Of a DNA stretch of 64,000 nt, positions 26,501-36,445 are shown piece by piece. The notes below the pieces were generated by a model, which worked only from the letters and a program-made list of their open reading frames with translations, was not told the origin of the DNA and made no database searches. Position 1 is the first letter of the stretch, and each line of letters begins with the position of its first letter. The stretch comes from Turritopsis dohrnii (taxonomy: Eukaryota; Cnidaria; Hydrozoa; Anthoathecata; Oceaniidae), in the NCBI GenBank assembly GCA_027922465.2, contig BQMF02000024.1, positions 186,001 through 250,000 of the forward strand, written 5' to 3'. The position numbers were made by a program, and so were the translations under genes.

Positions 26501-26602
26501 AAGGAATTGTGGGAGAAGAAAGCTGGTCAAACGACCAAAGGGAACTCTTTAACGAAAAAGAAACCAGCAGCTGGGAGCGTTCGTCCACAGTCGACTAGAT
26601 AA
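2526..26602 (+). CDS. CAMSAP: CAMSAP/Patronin microtubule minus-end-binding protein (22 exons)
   Basis: CAMSAP/Patronin proteins bind and stabilise microtubule minus ends. Exons that keep one frame: 2526-2567, 3509-3616, 4080-4286, 4493-4578, 4851-5122, 5653-6099, 6724-6844, 9901-9974, 10722-12502, 13023-13107, 15529-19092, 19475-19590, 20265-20445, 21716-22425, 23225-23279, 23664-24052, 24383-24495, 24769-24945, 25061-25295, 25402-25497, 26242-26306, 26422-26602. All junctions are GT..AG and the total is 9,105 nt (3,034 aa). An N-terminal CH domain (about residues 14-290) and a C-terminal CKK domain (about 2875-3020) identify the family. The protein is roughly twice the usual 1,500-1,700 aa, mainly because of exons 9 and 11. 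I chose the ATG at 2526 because the next residues align with the start of the family's CH region; an in-frame ATG at 2397 lies in less protein-like sequence. The least certain junction is the exon 11 acceptor. Confidence 0.9.
2797..3275 (+). repeat. interspersed repeat family B, copy 1
   Basis: About 480 bp that recurs in inverted orientation at 33135-33560 and, internally deleted, at 38380-38625. Shared blocks include ACGGTCAAAATCTTCTTAAT, GTGACGTCAGTTA, GAGCCATTGCATTGCATCCC, GCCTAAATTTTATTTGGTA and the terminal AAATTAAAGTCGTAAAAAAC. No coding capacity is seen. This copy lies in CAMSAP intron 1, just after the first coding exon. Confidence 0.75.
3509..6099 (+). other. CAMSAP: CAMSAP CH-domain exons (exons 2-6)
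   Basis: These five exons encode the calponin-homology domain. Family signatures visible in order: FCASLLWFVCRV (exon 2), GVFVMDEKEEAVTDLDL (exon 3), HLALMDAIMLMYVDVMVTVQ (exon 4), RRFSTFNASKELPFDLEDAF followed by VLWLNKIN (across the exon 4/5 junction and into exon 5), and a C-terminal block where CTSVFALRVEDFFYASESLK precedes a helix ending VFYELELSKM (exon 6). The phases at 4578/4851 (2) and 5122/5653 (1) join cleanly. Exon 6 then runs into low-complexity polar sequence that starts the disordered region. Confidence 0.9.
3655..3815 (+). mobile_element. SINE-like element, 5'-truncated copy
   Basis: The body shares long identical blocks with the inverse complement of 10045-10210, including ATGAACGAGTGCC, CAATCACCTATCAGTCTAGT and ATGTGCAAGTTCTCT. 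It ends in TAAAATAAATTAAAAAAAAA, an A-rich tail typical of SINEs. The tRNA-like head seen in the second copy is missing. It lies in CAMSAP intron 2. Confidence 0.65.
6845..9900. other. CAMSAP: CAMSAP intron 7, no gene seen
   Basis: About 3 kb of intron. It contains one hairpin MITE (9549-9667), AT-rich tracts and small spurious frames. The frame at 8595-8903 and its opposite-strand partner look like fragments of dispersed DNA rather than an exon, since no splice-compatible junctions or family similarity were recognised. Confidence 0.6.
9549..9667 (+). mobile_element. hairpin MITE family A, copy 1
   Basis: About 120 bp with a near-palindromic layout: GCTGGGAATTTTGTTGAAAA at the left, TTTTTGATGATTTTGACCAC at the right, and inner arms CTCTG-x-GGAGGAGTGCATTT / AATGTTCTTCATCACAGTGA around TTTCTATAGAA. 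The same layout is found eight more times in the window. Confidence 0.75.
10045..10350 (-). mobile_element. tRNA-derived SINE with recognisable A and B boxes
   Basis: Read on the minus strand, 10350 to 10275 gives TATAGCTCACTTGGTAAGAC (box A-like, compare TRGCNNARYNGG) and, about 35 nt on, GTGGTTCAAATCC (box B-like, compare GGTTCRANNCC). The body that follows matches the element at 3655-3815. Head, body and shared 3' half are what define a tRNA-type SINE. It lies antisense in CAMSAP intron 8. The tRNA species could not be assigned with confidence. Confidence 0.7.
10341..10515 (+). repeat. 17-bp minisatellite, about 10 copies
   Basis: The unit TGTGAGCTATACACCCT is repeated head to tail about ten times. 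The first units are identical and the last four have diverged (CACCTTT, CACCATT, TAGACACCC). It starts exactly in the box A region of the adjacent SINE head, so it looks like an expansion of the SINE terminus. Confidence 0.95.
10722..12502 (+). other. CAMSAP: CAMSAP exon 9, long disordered region
   Basis: A 1,781-nt exon encoding about 594 residues rich in Ser, Asp, Glu, Asn and Pro, with no recognisable fold. It enters in phase 1 from exon 8 (G|AT) and leaves in phase 0 at AAAGAG|GTTTGT, after which the open frame runs only 72 nt into the intron. A run of hydrophobic and aromatic residues at its start (LYIIHLGSIPHPHRSW) and a conserved-looking motif near the end (SYEHWPFRQVDND, also seen as SVDYGRWHFSPDND at about 11839) suggest a duplicated short linear motif. 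Confidence 0.85.
13108..15528. other. CAMSAP: CAMSAP intron 10, no gene seen
   Basis: About 2.4 kb. It holds one hairpin MITE (13542-13665), many TTCGT words between 14200 and 14700, and a long T tract with a GCAG at 15441-15457. No protein-like frame was recognised before the one that opens at 15483. Confidence 0.55.
13542..13665 (+). mobile_element. hairpin MITE family A, copy 2 (best-preserved ends)
   Basis: It starts CCCAGTGGGCAAATTTGTTG and ends TGACGATTTCACCCACTGGA, giving a terminal inverted repeat CCAGTGGG/CCCACTGG. The inner arms TCTCTGCGAAGGAGTG / GCTCTTCGTCGCAGTGA are also complementary. It lies in CAMSAP intron 10. Confidence 0.85.
15529..19092 (+). other. CAMSAP: CAMSAP exon 11, giant exon with GTYVLD motif repeats
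   Basis: A single open frame of about 3.6 kb, enriched in Ser, Asp, Asn and Lys. It carries five copies of a G-T-Y-V-L-D-like motif (15915, 16707, 17481, 17946, 18096), two related 25-residue amphipathic helices (about 15535-15610 and 15946-16030), and a strongly basic Ser/Arg-rich tail from about 18320 to 19092. The donor at AAGAAAG|GTATAA (19093) leaves phase 1 and joins exon 12 (G|AT). For the acceptor, GCAG at 15528 keeps the frame from exon 10. The stronger polypyrimidine acceptor at 15457 is followed by stops in all frames. The open frame extends upstream to 15483 and contains ATG at 15504, so an alternative internal start is possible. Confidence 0.75.
19625..19712 (+). repeat. 31-bp tandem repeat, about 3 copies
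   Basis: The unit TTTCGTTTCTGTTAACGTCA plus AAGTGTCGTCA is repeated about three times in CAMSAP intron 12, directly after exon 12. A separate 23-bp duplication (TTGACACGCATATATATCGCG) follows at 19860-19910. Confidence 0.8.
20446..21715. other. CAMSAP: CAMSAP intron 13, nothing recognised
   Basis: About 1.3 kb of AT-rich intron with one A tract near 20550. No repeat family seen elsewhere in the window and no protein-like frame was found. Confidence 0.5.
23513..23612 (+). repeat. (CCATA)n microsatellite in CAMSAP intron 15
   Basis: An imperfect run of ATACCATACTATACCATACC units covers about 100 bp. A minus-strand open frame through it encodes only Met-Val-Trp-Tyr repeats and is an artefact of the repeat. 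Confidence 0.95.
24198..24312 (-). mobile_element. hairpin MITE family A, copy 3
   Basis: CCCAGTGGGTGAAATCGTCA, then AAGTCACTGCGATGAAGAGC, then TTTCTATAGAAATACACTCC and TTCGCAGTGATTTCGCAG. This is the reverse orientation relative to copy 2. It lies in CAMSAP intron 16. Confidence 0.8.
25061..26602 (+). other. CAMSAP: CAMSAP CKK-domain exons (exons 19-22)
   Basis: These exons encode the family-defining CKK domain, which recognises microtubule minus ends. Visible signatures: PSGKSNRKIMQNAITHCCLC then GEVNKDAKQKCLQ (exon 19), SDASHFLVLFREGLKFRSVY (exon 20), TRIYGIGPKNITPKMHSGFF (exon 21), KYNSGGKEF followed by HLSIQVDGLLIKKELWEKK (exon 22). The stop is TAA at 26600-26602, about 27 basic or polar residues beyond the domain. 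Confidence 0.93.
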
Positions 26603-26622
26603 TAAGTACAGCTCTAGAAGAA

Positions 26623-26690
26623 GTGAATCTCCATCACTGTTGATTTGAAAATGTTCGTGAATCTCCATCACCGTTGATTTGAAAATGTTC
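26623..26690 (+). repeat. 34-bp tandem duplication in the CAMSAP 3' UTR
   Basis: GTGAATCTCCATCACTGTTG followed by ATTTGAAAATGTTC is present twice in tandem with one base difference, starting 21 nt after the CAMSAP stop. Confidence 0.9.
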
Positions 26691-27415
26691 ATGTTGTGTG
26701 GAGAGAAAAAGATGGATTAATCAGATGACGCCGTCGCGACGTTAAAAGTCGAACACATTGTGGATTGAAACCGTCATAACAACACAACGAACGTTTTAAA
26801 TTCTTTTTTTTATTTCGAACTACGTCTAAGACATATCTTTGTCTTTAAGAGCTTCTCCTCCCAACACCATTTCTAGGACGGAAGGGCGCTAATCACGCCA
26901 TCAAAATATTATCCGATAGTCTTAGTGGCCTTGGTTTGGCTGACTGTGTGTCGCACCCTCCACAACCCGCCATTCTTAATTTATTCAACACACGTTAGCC
27001 AAGAATGTTCAGGTTACGCTGCATAAAAAGAGATATATATCTGCATAATTTATGTGTATTTAAACGTATTGAAAACAGACATTCTATTTCTGTATATATG
27101 TGAATATGTCCTTAGTCAATGGTTTTTCTTTGTACGTTCACCTCTTCTTCACATCTTTCTTTTGCGTTTTGTAACGCCCTACTTCGCAAACAGACCAAAG
27201 AAGGGCGCAAAATATTTTGGTCCAATCAGTGAGTTGACGGGTTCATTTTTCAAACTAATAAGGAAAAATTGCGCCTCCTGTTGCGTGAGTGGTCATGCTA
27301 CACCATCGCAGAGATCAAACTAAGTGTTTCTCCTTCTCTGTGAATGCTGCACTGTTTCCCTATGGTCTCTGACGAGAATACTTTTAATAATCTGTACGGT
27401 TATCATCTTATTGAA

Positions 27416-27421
27416 AATAAA
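27416..27421 (+). terminator. CAMSAP: candidate CAMSAP polyadenylation signal
   Basis: This is the first AATAAA on the + strand I found downstream of the CAMSAP stop, implying a 3' UTR of about 830 nt. Only the hexamer supports it. Confidence 0.35.
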
Positions 27422-27566
27422 CACTTATAGTATAAATACGTATGCGTATATCGAAAAGGCAAGAGACCCTGGGTTCGAGGTGGAAAAATAAATTTATCGG
27501 GGAATATCGGGACAGTCATATACGCAAATAATCTGTTTTTCCATACCGTTTTTTTTTGCCATATCC

Positions 27567-27683
27567 TAGCTGGCAAAATAGTCAAAAAGTCACTGCGACG
27601 AAGTGTACTTTCATTGAAATAATGAATATAATTCTATAGAAATGTACTCCTTCGCAGAGATTTTTTAACAAATTTGGCCACTG
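27567..27683 (-). mobile_element. hairpin MITE family A, copy 4
   Basis: CTAGCTGGCAAAATAGTCAA, AAGTCACTGCGACGAAGTGT, TTCTATAGAAATGTACTCCT, TCGCAGAGATTTTTTAACAA and ATTTGGCCACTG. It lies between the convergent 3' ends of CAMSAP and the Rag gene. Confidence 0.8.
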
Positions 27684-28347
27684 TGAACCAACTTGTAACC
27701 TATCGCTGACGTAAATGATTGTGAAGACAAGAAATTCTGGGTGGTCGAAGCTGGTAAACGCCCTGTTGTACATCAAGAGACAATCTCTACATCACCTCCA
27801 AGATGCATATTACAAAGAGAAAACACCAAAACATATACACAAAAATTTATTAAGAATTTTTTCACATTTTTCCAATATTAGACCGTGAACACTAAAGGCA
27901 AAGCCTATCTAGACTAATCATCGTGATGTTTGGAAACAAACGTTGTCATGGAAACCTTTAGTTTCAAGCGTTAATGGAATTCTTGCAAGAAAAGTTCGAA
28001 AGTGAAAAACGTGAAACCGATAACCTATAAACGTTGAAATCGGACGAAACCGGTTATCGACAACAAAGATGCAGTGCCCATTGCTAAACAGTTTATAAAA
28101 AAAGAAATATTCAAAACAACGAAAGATCGTAAAAATTTAATTCTAAGGAAGACGACGAATATTAGACGACTACGTTGTCGCCTTTTAACGACAAACGCAT
28201 CGTGCCATTTCGGTTGGCCATCGCTTCACGAGTTTGCTGTCGTACGTCGAAAACCTAACAATAACAAAAAAATGCGTTGTAATTCATACAAATGTAAATA
28301 GAGCTATAATCATACGACAAATAAATAATTTAAGCGACGGAATGACG

Positions 28348-31300
28348 TTAACGACGAACCTCTTGTATGGCCTGTCGGAAACAGTGAAAGTTGTAGTCGA
28401 TCAAACCTGAAAAAAAGAGAGAAACAGTAAGCTTCCATGGTTCAAATCCATCCACCAATCCCAACCCTCTGCGAAGAAGTGCATTTCTACGGAACTATAC
28501 ACTCTTGTCAGTCACAAGAGAAAATAAAAACACTGACCATGTTTGCCGAAATTGTCTTCGCGTAAAATACAGACCAACGCCAAGTATCTATGACAACGAA
28601 CGAAACGCAGTGTAAACATCGCATTACATTTTATCCCCATAATAAACTTATCCCCATCATACTATTCTGCATAGTAGAATTGTAGTAGTAGTGTATTAGC
28701 ATTTTCTTCAAAAGTTTCAAAGAAAAAAGAAATATGCCCAGGAAACAACCCAGCAAAGCCAACAAAGAGTGAAAAACGCCTCAGGGATGGAGTGTTTCGT
28801 TATGTTCGTTCACACGTACCTGTTTACTTCACGTAGATAACACACGGTTGAATTGTTAAGACGTATGACCGATGCGGATTCTGTATCGTAGGCGTTCGCA
28901 TCTCCGTTGTCACGCATACTAAAATGAAATGCAGGTTCGGTTCAACTATTATGTGCCTGCATAGTTGAAAGCAAATCGAAACGTGTGGACCCACCCGTAT
29001 ATACACGATATATCGATTACAACATCGATCATATCGCAGCATAACTCATACGATTGCATGTCAACTGGAGCGCTAAAGTAAATAAGTAAACCATTTAGGA
29101 GTAAAACTCCAGACGTCTGCATCAGCCAATCAAAAAGTACATTCAACATAACAAGCCAATCAGATTGGTTTCATATTGACTTCATTTAAAAGTCTCACCT
29201 GTCTGTGGCGATATATATTTTGGAGACAACGTCGAATAGAAAAGCTTTTTCGATCCCAGAATGCTAAGACATGAAATGACATATCACGTGATAAAGATTT
29301 TCAAAACGAGGCTCTTTAACAAATGGTACGAACCAATGGAAACAGGCATTAGGAATAATAAGATTGCAGCATTGATTCAACACCTGCCACTTCATACTTT
29401 TAAAATCACTAAGAACTAACAGCTAACATTTCGATCTCATATAATGATGCACAGACACAAGAGGATCAGACAGATAAAAAACAAAACAAACAAACAAAAA
29501 CAAAAACGTTTGTCTAGATCAGAAGAGAGCGAGTACCTGTATCAGAATATTAAGTAGATTTTCTAACGTTGGTAATTGAACAATCAGTTTCTGTACGACT
29601 TTACTGAACGCCTATCAAACGAAAAGAATGGTTACTATGGCAATTTTAATTGTGACTTCTCAAGTGCTCCATCTGAAGAACACTACACCATAAGTATGCA
29701 AGACATGATGAAAGTCATTTACCTCGAAGACAGAATGATCATATATACTTGTCAGGTAAAAGCTAAAACGACAAAAAAAACAAAGGGAATATTGTGACAG
29801 TGTTGGAAAATAACCAAGGTTCGTTCCAGTCTCCGGTCATAGTTTCACCCCTGGTGCAGATTACTTGACCGTCTGAGACCCCATCAGGCAAATTTGTTGA
29901 AAAATCACTGCGGAGGAATAATTTCCTATAGAAAAGCTCATACATGTACACAAAATTTCAATGAAAATGCACTTTGCAGATAGGGTCAGGAGTTTTTCAT
30001 ACTTTGCAGTGACTTTTGACGATTTTGCCGAAAGGAATAAATATACAGATTGACCATTGACTATTCCAAACAGGACTGAAAATCAATTCCTTCCATGAAA
30101 CACAGCAGTCCAAGTGAACAAAAGTGAAATGAACCAAAATAACGGCAGAAGGTTAATCATGAAGGAAGGCAGATCCAACAAACAAAAAGCTTTTTCTTTT
30201 TTTCCATACTTACCAATCTTTGGATTTGCAGATATCGTACATATGGTTACCAAACAAGGATGGAAACATTGGAAGAAGTTTTGAGTGTAAATCAAATCTC
30301 TTACCTTAACTGAAGATTTTCGAGTCCAGCATCTTCCAGCTCACTGGTAGCCCTTTGATGAATATCTCGTTGTGTCTCTGCAAATCAGCAATATGAAAAG
30401 TAAGTATCAGGGAATAAAGTTTGGTTAATCAAGCAGAATCTTTCAAAAATGGGAGCTTGACTTCATTGAAGGACTATGCCAGAGAGGAAAGGAAGAAAAA
30501 GCTGACCTATTTTATGGTCGTCCGTTAAGCCATCTACTTTGTGAATAAACACTTCGAACTTTATGTTTGGGTTGACCTGCAATTAAACATATGACATGAC
30601 AGTCGTAATAACTTGAAGTCACAAAGATATTTAATTATGTCTTGAATCTATTTCTTCTTTGGATTCAAACTGCATCAAAGTGGACACAAATCAGAATCAG
30701 AATCTGTCTTTTCATTCGAAATTCAAAAAAGCAGCATTTCAGAATCAAACAATGAAGTTTAGTGAGATTGACTAACTGTGAATGAATTCATTTCTATTCT
30801 ATATGCTGTACCTTATATGCTCTAGTCACAGTTTGATGTAATTTAGTCAGAGCGTCCATATAATCATCCTGAAAAAAAAGTGACATTCAATGCTAAAAAA
30901 TAAAAACAAACTATATATAAACGCAAAAGAAGTATATAGTAACATTAGATATTCGGTATTGGATACAGATCCACTTATCAATTTGATGCGGTATTATAAC
31001 TACTAAAAGCATCAAATTCGTTTTGAAAATTGAAACTCTTCAAAACATAATGCAAGGAAGAGAAAACAAACCTGGGCATCAATAACAAATACTAACGAAC
31101 CACACCCACTGAATATCTGGTCTGAATCGAAATCATGACCGAAGAAGTCTATTTGACCAGGAAAATCCCATATCTAAAAATGAAAAGTGAAGAAAGACGT
31201 ATCCAGTCAAAATGAAGAGTTTTGAATGTTTCCAAGAAATAATGAAAAAGAACTCACCCTAAATTGAACAAATGAACTATTCGATATATCGTCTTTAACT

Positions 31301-34218
31301 ATTTTATTGGTGCTTTCTAGGAACAACGTTTCGTTTGGCGACATTTTATGGAAAACTACTTTTAATATTGAGGATTTTCCACTCCTAAAATTACAAATTA
31401 AATACATTATTTGGGAAGATGATTCTCAACAACAACATCAGCCTGTGATACTATTGTCATTAGAAAACACTAATAAGAAAACACTACTGTGATCTCAAGT
31501 TCATCCCAACAAATTCTTGTTTATTTTTAATCCAATCCTTTAGACATTGATTTTGTTTTTGTTAATTTTTGATCAAAAGACAAGTCCCGAAACACAATAA
31601 ATACTAAACATCATGTGTGAACAAAAAGTGATACAAACTACGGTCAGTTAGTCCATGGCAAAAATGAAGACACAAATGTAAACAGTGATAACCAAAAATA
31701 ACGTTCTAGTAATTTTTTGAGTAATACTTGTTTCAAAACAGTTTTTTCCATGTGCTTTTCGTCTGCCATTAATCACAATTTGAATTTTCTTTTCAACTTT
31801 ACATGACAGTCTACAAGTTGGTTTACAAATTTTTGCAACTTTTAAAGACTTGAAGAAATTATAACATGAAGCACACAGATAAAAATTAATAAAATGGAAA
31901 GCTTCCCTTCTGCATACCTCCGCAGTCCCATTAGGAGAATTTTCGGTTTTCGTTCATCAGGGTGTGTATTTAACTCATCGCGATCTTCTGGATAACTTAA
32001 AATCATACAAATGTAACATCATAAATCTCTTAACTTTATAGATGGATAAAATGAAATACAAAAAAAAAAACAAAAAAAAACATACCCAAACTCTTTAGGA
32101 AAAGATCCAACGACCCCAAAACTACCACTTGTTCCAAAATGATCATCATCATCATCAAAAGACTACAAAAAAAAATTTAAATCGTCATCATTATCGTCAA
32201 AAGACTACAAAAAAAAAAAATAAAAAAATAGAATTGTCATCATCATCGTATATCAAAATATTTTAGAAATACTATTATTTTTGGTAAATTTTGTGAATTT
32301 AATATAATATAAATTAGATAACTTTTCGCACTATTTGGCTCCTTTCTGAGAAAGAACAATAAAAGAAAGTGAACTAGATTACTACTGATTAGAATTATAT
32401 TGAATTAGAATTTAATTGTGTGTGCAGCAATTAAGATCATTTTGCTCTTCTAGTATTTCAGTGTAAATGAGAAGGCCATAACAACCATCAGTGCTGCAAA
32501 TAATTTTTTACACCAGCCGGTCATCATGATCATTAAAAGTCAAAGTCTGACGGTCATATGGCTATATTGCCGGTCAAGTCAATCTTGAAAAATGTAAACA
32601 TTCCATTTCACTGTTATTGTGAAGGGAGCTAGAAACTAAGATGCCTTTAGAATTTCATTAAAAAACAGGAAAATGAGTCCTGCTGGTACCACTTATGTTT
32701 TCATATTTTTTCATTAGGTGAACAAATGAATTCATTCTCTAATTAATGGATACCCTGTTTTTTTGTCTTTCTTGACAATTTTTGAAAAGTGATCTTTTAA
32801 TTTTTCGGTCATAACTTGAACCACCACCCATGAACCACATTTAAAGTTTGATACGTCAAAATTTAAGTGAAAGCATCCTCTTTACGATGGAAAAAAATTA
32901 AATATAAGATCAATTTTTTTCGGCCCTGAATCAAAGACTTTAAGTTTTTTGTGTGACACCTGGTATAATAAAGGAAATTTCAAAATTACCTTATCAATGG
33001 TGGCCGTTCTCCCTAGCAACAAAAAATTGAGCATGAAAACTAATATAATTTGAGCATGTTCTTGTTCATATAAACAGTTGAGCAGGTTTTTAAAGAGTAA
33101 CGTGCGTCAGTTGTGTTATAGTGAACGCTATCAATCAATCATCATACTTCACAAAAATACTAGTAACCCGGGTAAAATTTTTTACCGAGTTTAACTTCGA
33201 AAACAATGTGCATTTTCTCTTCTTCCTGTGTGCGCGCCCAAAGAAATACCCATGTTGCTTGAAAAACTGATCAAAAAGCATCATTGTTTTGCTACGACCA
33301 ACCGTTGCAGAGATATCGCCAATCAAAGATTTGGATGATGTCACAGTCGCAATACCAAATAAAATTTAGGCCTAAATGTTGCATCACCCCATTGCCTGTA
33401 TTGCTGACCCCAAAAAACTTTAGTTGATATTTCCCCAAAAATGTTGCATTCAATTGGGGATGTAATGCAATGATTGCCCGTGATCATAAAGATAACTGAC
33501 GTCAAATGCTTGTGCTTTTATTCTAATCATAAAAAAAGTGTCTCTCGCCTCTACGTGGTTTTGCATGCTCCTATGAAGAAGTTAACCGTTAAAAAAACGA
33601 ATTATATCACTCTCTAAAATAAAAGTGTGACACACATCCACGTATTACGAAAAAGAGCAATGGTGTGAAATCAGTAACGTCCATTTGCAACCACAAACCC
33701 AACGCTTCTTGGTTTTTCTTTCCTATCGTTTAGCGCTATACAGTAAAAAACCAAAAAGCACTGAAATTTTTCCCTCGGCACCAACCAATTGTCTGAAAAA
33801 TCTATTTTCACAGTGACACATTCTTCAATTTTTTGAAATGGTGCTATTTTTTTTTCTATTTTTTGTTAAATAATCATCGAGCAGGAGATGAGTTTTCAAG
33901 TCAGAAAATCATATAACTTGGGTTTTACCAAAATGAACAGCGGATAATAAACTGCACAATTAAATGAATCGGAAATGTTTTATGCGAGTCATTGAAAATA
34001 TCTTCAAGTATAAGTGTTTGTTTTCCCCAGCAGACTAGAAGAATAGGTTGGATGGTTGCATGGACATTTCAAGGAAGATGCAACCAAAGAACTACAACTA
34101 TGCGAATTGATAATAGTGGCCATACTCTTGATATGTTATTTTATTCATCAAGAATGAAAATATAATATGATTTGTATGAAAATTCTTCTCAAAAATGTTT
34201 TGAAATACTCACCGCCAT
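28348..34218 (-). CDS. RRAGC: RagC/RagD-type GTPase (15 exons)
   Basis: Rag GTPases work as RagA/B-RagC/D heterodimers on the lysosome and recruit mTORC1 in response to amino acids. Exons on the minus strand: 34218-34213, 32162-32086, 31995-31918, 31384-31258, 31173-31072, 30868-30812, 30576-30507, 30377-30305, 29762-29723, 29611-29537, 29263-29199, 29072-28995, 28918-28820, 28587-28538, 28406-28348; 1,056 nt, 351 aa, all phases match. Signatures: the P-loop in [13 protein letters not shown], then [23 protein letters not shown] (G3), [19 protein letters not shown] (G4, HKVD rather than NKxD, as in RagC/D), [15 protein letters not shown], and the roadblock-type C-terminal half with [20 protein letters not shown] and [13 protein letters not shown]. 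Vertebrate RagC/D are about 400 aa; the difference is in the short N- and C-tails. The two-codon first exon (Met-Ala) rests on splice signals only. Confidence 0.92.
28464..28504 (+). mobile_element. hairpin MITE family A, partial copy 5
   Basis: Only CTCTGCGAAGAAGTGCATTT and CTACGGAACTATACACTC remain, inside the last Rag intron. Confidence 0.55.
29881..30033 (+). mobile_element. hairpin MITE family A, copy 6 (with internal insertion)
   Basis: CCATCAGGCAAATTTGTTGA, AAAATCACTGCGGAGGAATA, TTTCAATGAAAATGCACTTT, then about 20 foreign bases, then GCAGTGACTTTTGACGATTT. It lies in the Rag intron between exons 8 and 9. Confidence 0.7.
32086..32225 (-). other. RRAGC: Rag exon 2 with a duplicated acceptor region
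   Basis: The sequence around the exon 2 acceptor (GATGATGATCATTTT side, TCTTTTGATG, then GTAG and a T run on the minus strand) is repeated just upstream: at 32189-32222 the + strand again reads CATTATCGTCAAAAGACTAC followed by an A run. This leaves two tandem TTTTGTAG|TCTTTTGA acceptors about 42 nt apart. If the distal one were used it would add about 14 codons containing extra Asp residues and a Lys-rich stretch. Confidence 0.5.
33135..33560 (-). repeat. interspersed repeat family B, copy 2
   Basis: Inverted relative to copy 1 at 2797-3275. It shares ATTTAGGCCTAAATGTTGCA, CACCCCATTG, CCCCAAAAATGTTGCATTC, GGGATGTAATGCAATGATTG and TAACTGACGTCA. It lies in Rag intron 1. Confidence 0.75.
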
Positions 34219-35916
34219 GTTCTGTTCTATCATGTGATATTCTAATCGATTATGTTGATTTGATTTCTTGGAGCAACGTTAGTTCAAAAATCTATACTAA
34301 GTCGATTAGGTTCTAATAAATTAGTGCAATAACTATATGAAACCGAAAATGAAAACATTCATTTCATGTTCAGTTTGAGGGAAATATCCCTCGATACGCT
34401 TTGAATGTAATGAAGCATTTTAACACATAAAGGTAAGAGCTAATGACTTTCTCTATCGCTAAAGTTTTACTCCTTTGTCATGCCATTTTTCCTATGTGCA
34501 AGTTTTACTTCAGATATATACAAGTTTTTTATAAGGAACACCTCTGGAGCCAGGCCCTGTGATGTGATGTGTGTGAAAAAAAGGGTTAAAAAAATAAGGA
34601 ACTGGTCAAGATGAAATTGACAACAATTCCTAATGGTTTTCTAGGCAAATAAAATATTTCAATATTATCAAACATTATTATAATTATAAAACATTCAGTT
34701 CATATTTGCAAAAAGAAACAATCGATCGAAAAGAGTGCCAAAAAAACGCCCAGTTGTGCAAAATTAGCAATACTTACTTCTTGTGTTACTTGTGTGCGTA
34801 TTCTAGCGTATTGTTCAGTTAAGATTCTTCATGAATCACGCCTCTGTCTGCTGATGAATCTGTTGAGGGAAAGAAGACTCATCAGATAATTTTCCATGAA
34901 TTTGGTGTTCATTTGCAATAGTAGCATTTCCAAAGATTGCCGTGTAAAATCCTGACGTCATAAAAAAAATTCGAAAAATAACTCAACTTCAACAGTTATT
35001 ATCTTTCTTTTGGATCACGCTAGCCGATTCCAATTTTTTATTGTTTTCCTTGATTTTTTGGCTTTCCGGTGATATCTAATTTGCCCAGTTTGCTATTCGG
35101 TGAAATACTTAATTTACGGCTGAGAAATGATCTGATTTGCCGGTTTTCCCGCCTGTGGCCACGAAAATATTTGACCAGGAATCACTTTGATGTTCAGCGC
35201 GGTGGATTGGCTTGTTGAATTGATGTCAAACTTTGTAGATTATGTAAAAAAGGGCTGGGGAATCCAAAAATCGCCCGGAAAAGTTGTTTCCGATAGCCCT
35301 TCTATGACATTTCAATTTTCTGTTATATCAGTTCCAATTTTTTCCCTAGAAAAACATTTTTTCTCTTCCGGTACAACTATCACTTCTATCCTTCCTCTTT
35401 TCATTTATGTAATTATTTCCCTGTAAAGATCACTCAATACAGTGAGGAAAAGCACCTCAAAGTTGGCTATTTCACCCCTGATTTCAATGTTTTCCTTTTC
35501 TGAAAAAATTTGAACGATTCAAATTTCAGAATGGCAGATTTTGGTATAAATAAACATTTGACAGGAGTAAAATAAGTTGTATATTCATCACCTTTGTTTT
35601 TAAATGATCCATTATTGATATGTTTTATCATTCACAAAGCCTTTACTTTCCCTTTAAATGTATAACAGTTTCTTGAAGATAAGTTATTTTTATTTAATGA
35701 TTTATAATAAAAAATAAATGTTGTTTGTTAATAAATTTAATATCTTACCGAAATTAACTGTTTATTGTCTGTAGACCCAGATGTATCTATTATCAATGAT
35801 TATTTATGTCTATTAGTCAGTTCGCCCAATAAAAAACGGAAACCAATGGAATTGGATTTTGATATTATAATATATACATGTTTTCATGATACGTCTTGTT
35901 TGTCGTCTCTTGATTT

Positions 35917-36445
35917 TACCATGTTGCTAGGGAAAATTTGGAGTAAATCTTGAAATTCACTAGTATATAAGCACCACACACCATATTTACTTATTTTATG
36001 TTTAAACAGAGTCAAAAGTTGTCAGTTGCCCCATTTCTTGTATTGTAACTACTTAAAATGGGCATATTGTCTTCATTTTACCCCGTTGCTAGGGAAAATT
36101 TGGGGTAAATCTCGAAATTTACTAGTATATATAAGCACCACACACCATATTTACTTATTTTCTGTTAAAACAGAGTCAAAAGTTGTCCGTTGCCCCCATT
36201 TCTAGAACTGTAACTACTTGAAATGTGCATATTGTCTTCATTTTATCCCGTTGCTAGGGAAAATTTGGGGTAAATCTCGAAATTTACTAGTATATATAAG
36301 CACCACACACCATATTTACTTATTTTCTGTTAAAACAGAGTCAAAAGTTGTCCGTTGCCCCCATTTCTTGTATTGTAACTACTTGAAATGTGCATTTTGT
36401 CGTGATTTTACCCCGTTGCTAGGGAAAATTTGGGGTAAACCTTGA
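35917..36445 (+). repeat. 165-bp tandem repeat, about 3.2 units
   Basis: GTTGCTAGGGAAAATTTGG recurs at 35923, 36085, 36250 and 36415 (spacings 162, 165, 165). Each unit also has ACTAGTATATATAAGCACCA (TATA-like) and AAACAGAGTCAAAAGTTGTC. The last units are nearly identical, which points to recent homogenisation. Confidence 0.93.

Noticed and set aside
28074..28301. A + strand basic frame opposite the Rag 3' UTR
   Set aside because: Lys/Asn/Arg-rich translation of AT-rich DNA without family similarity.
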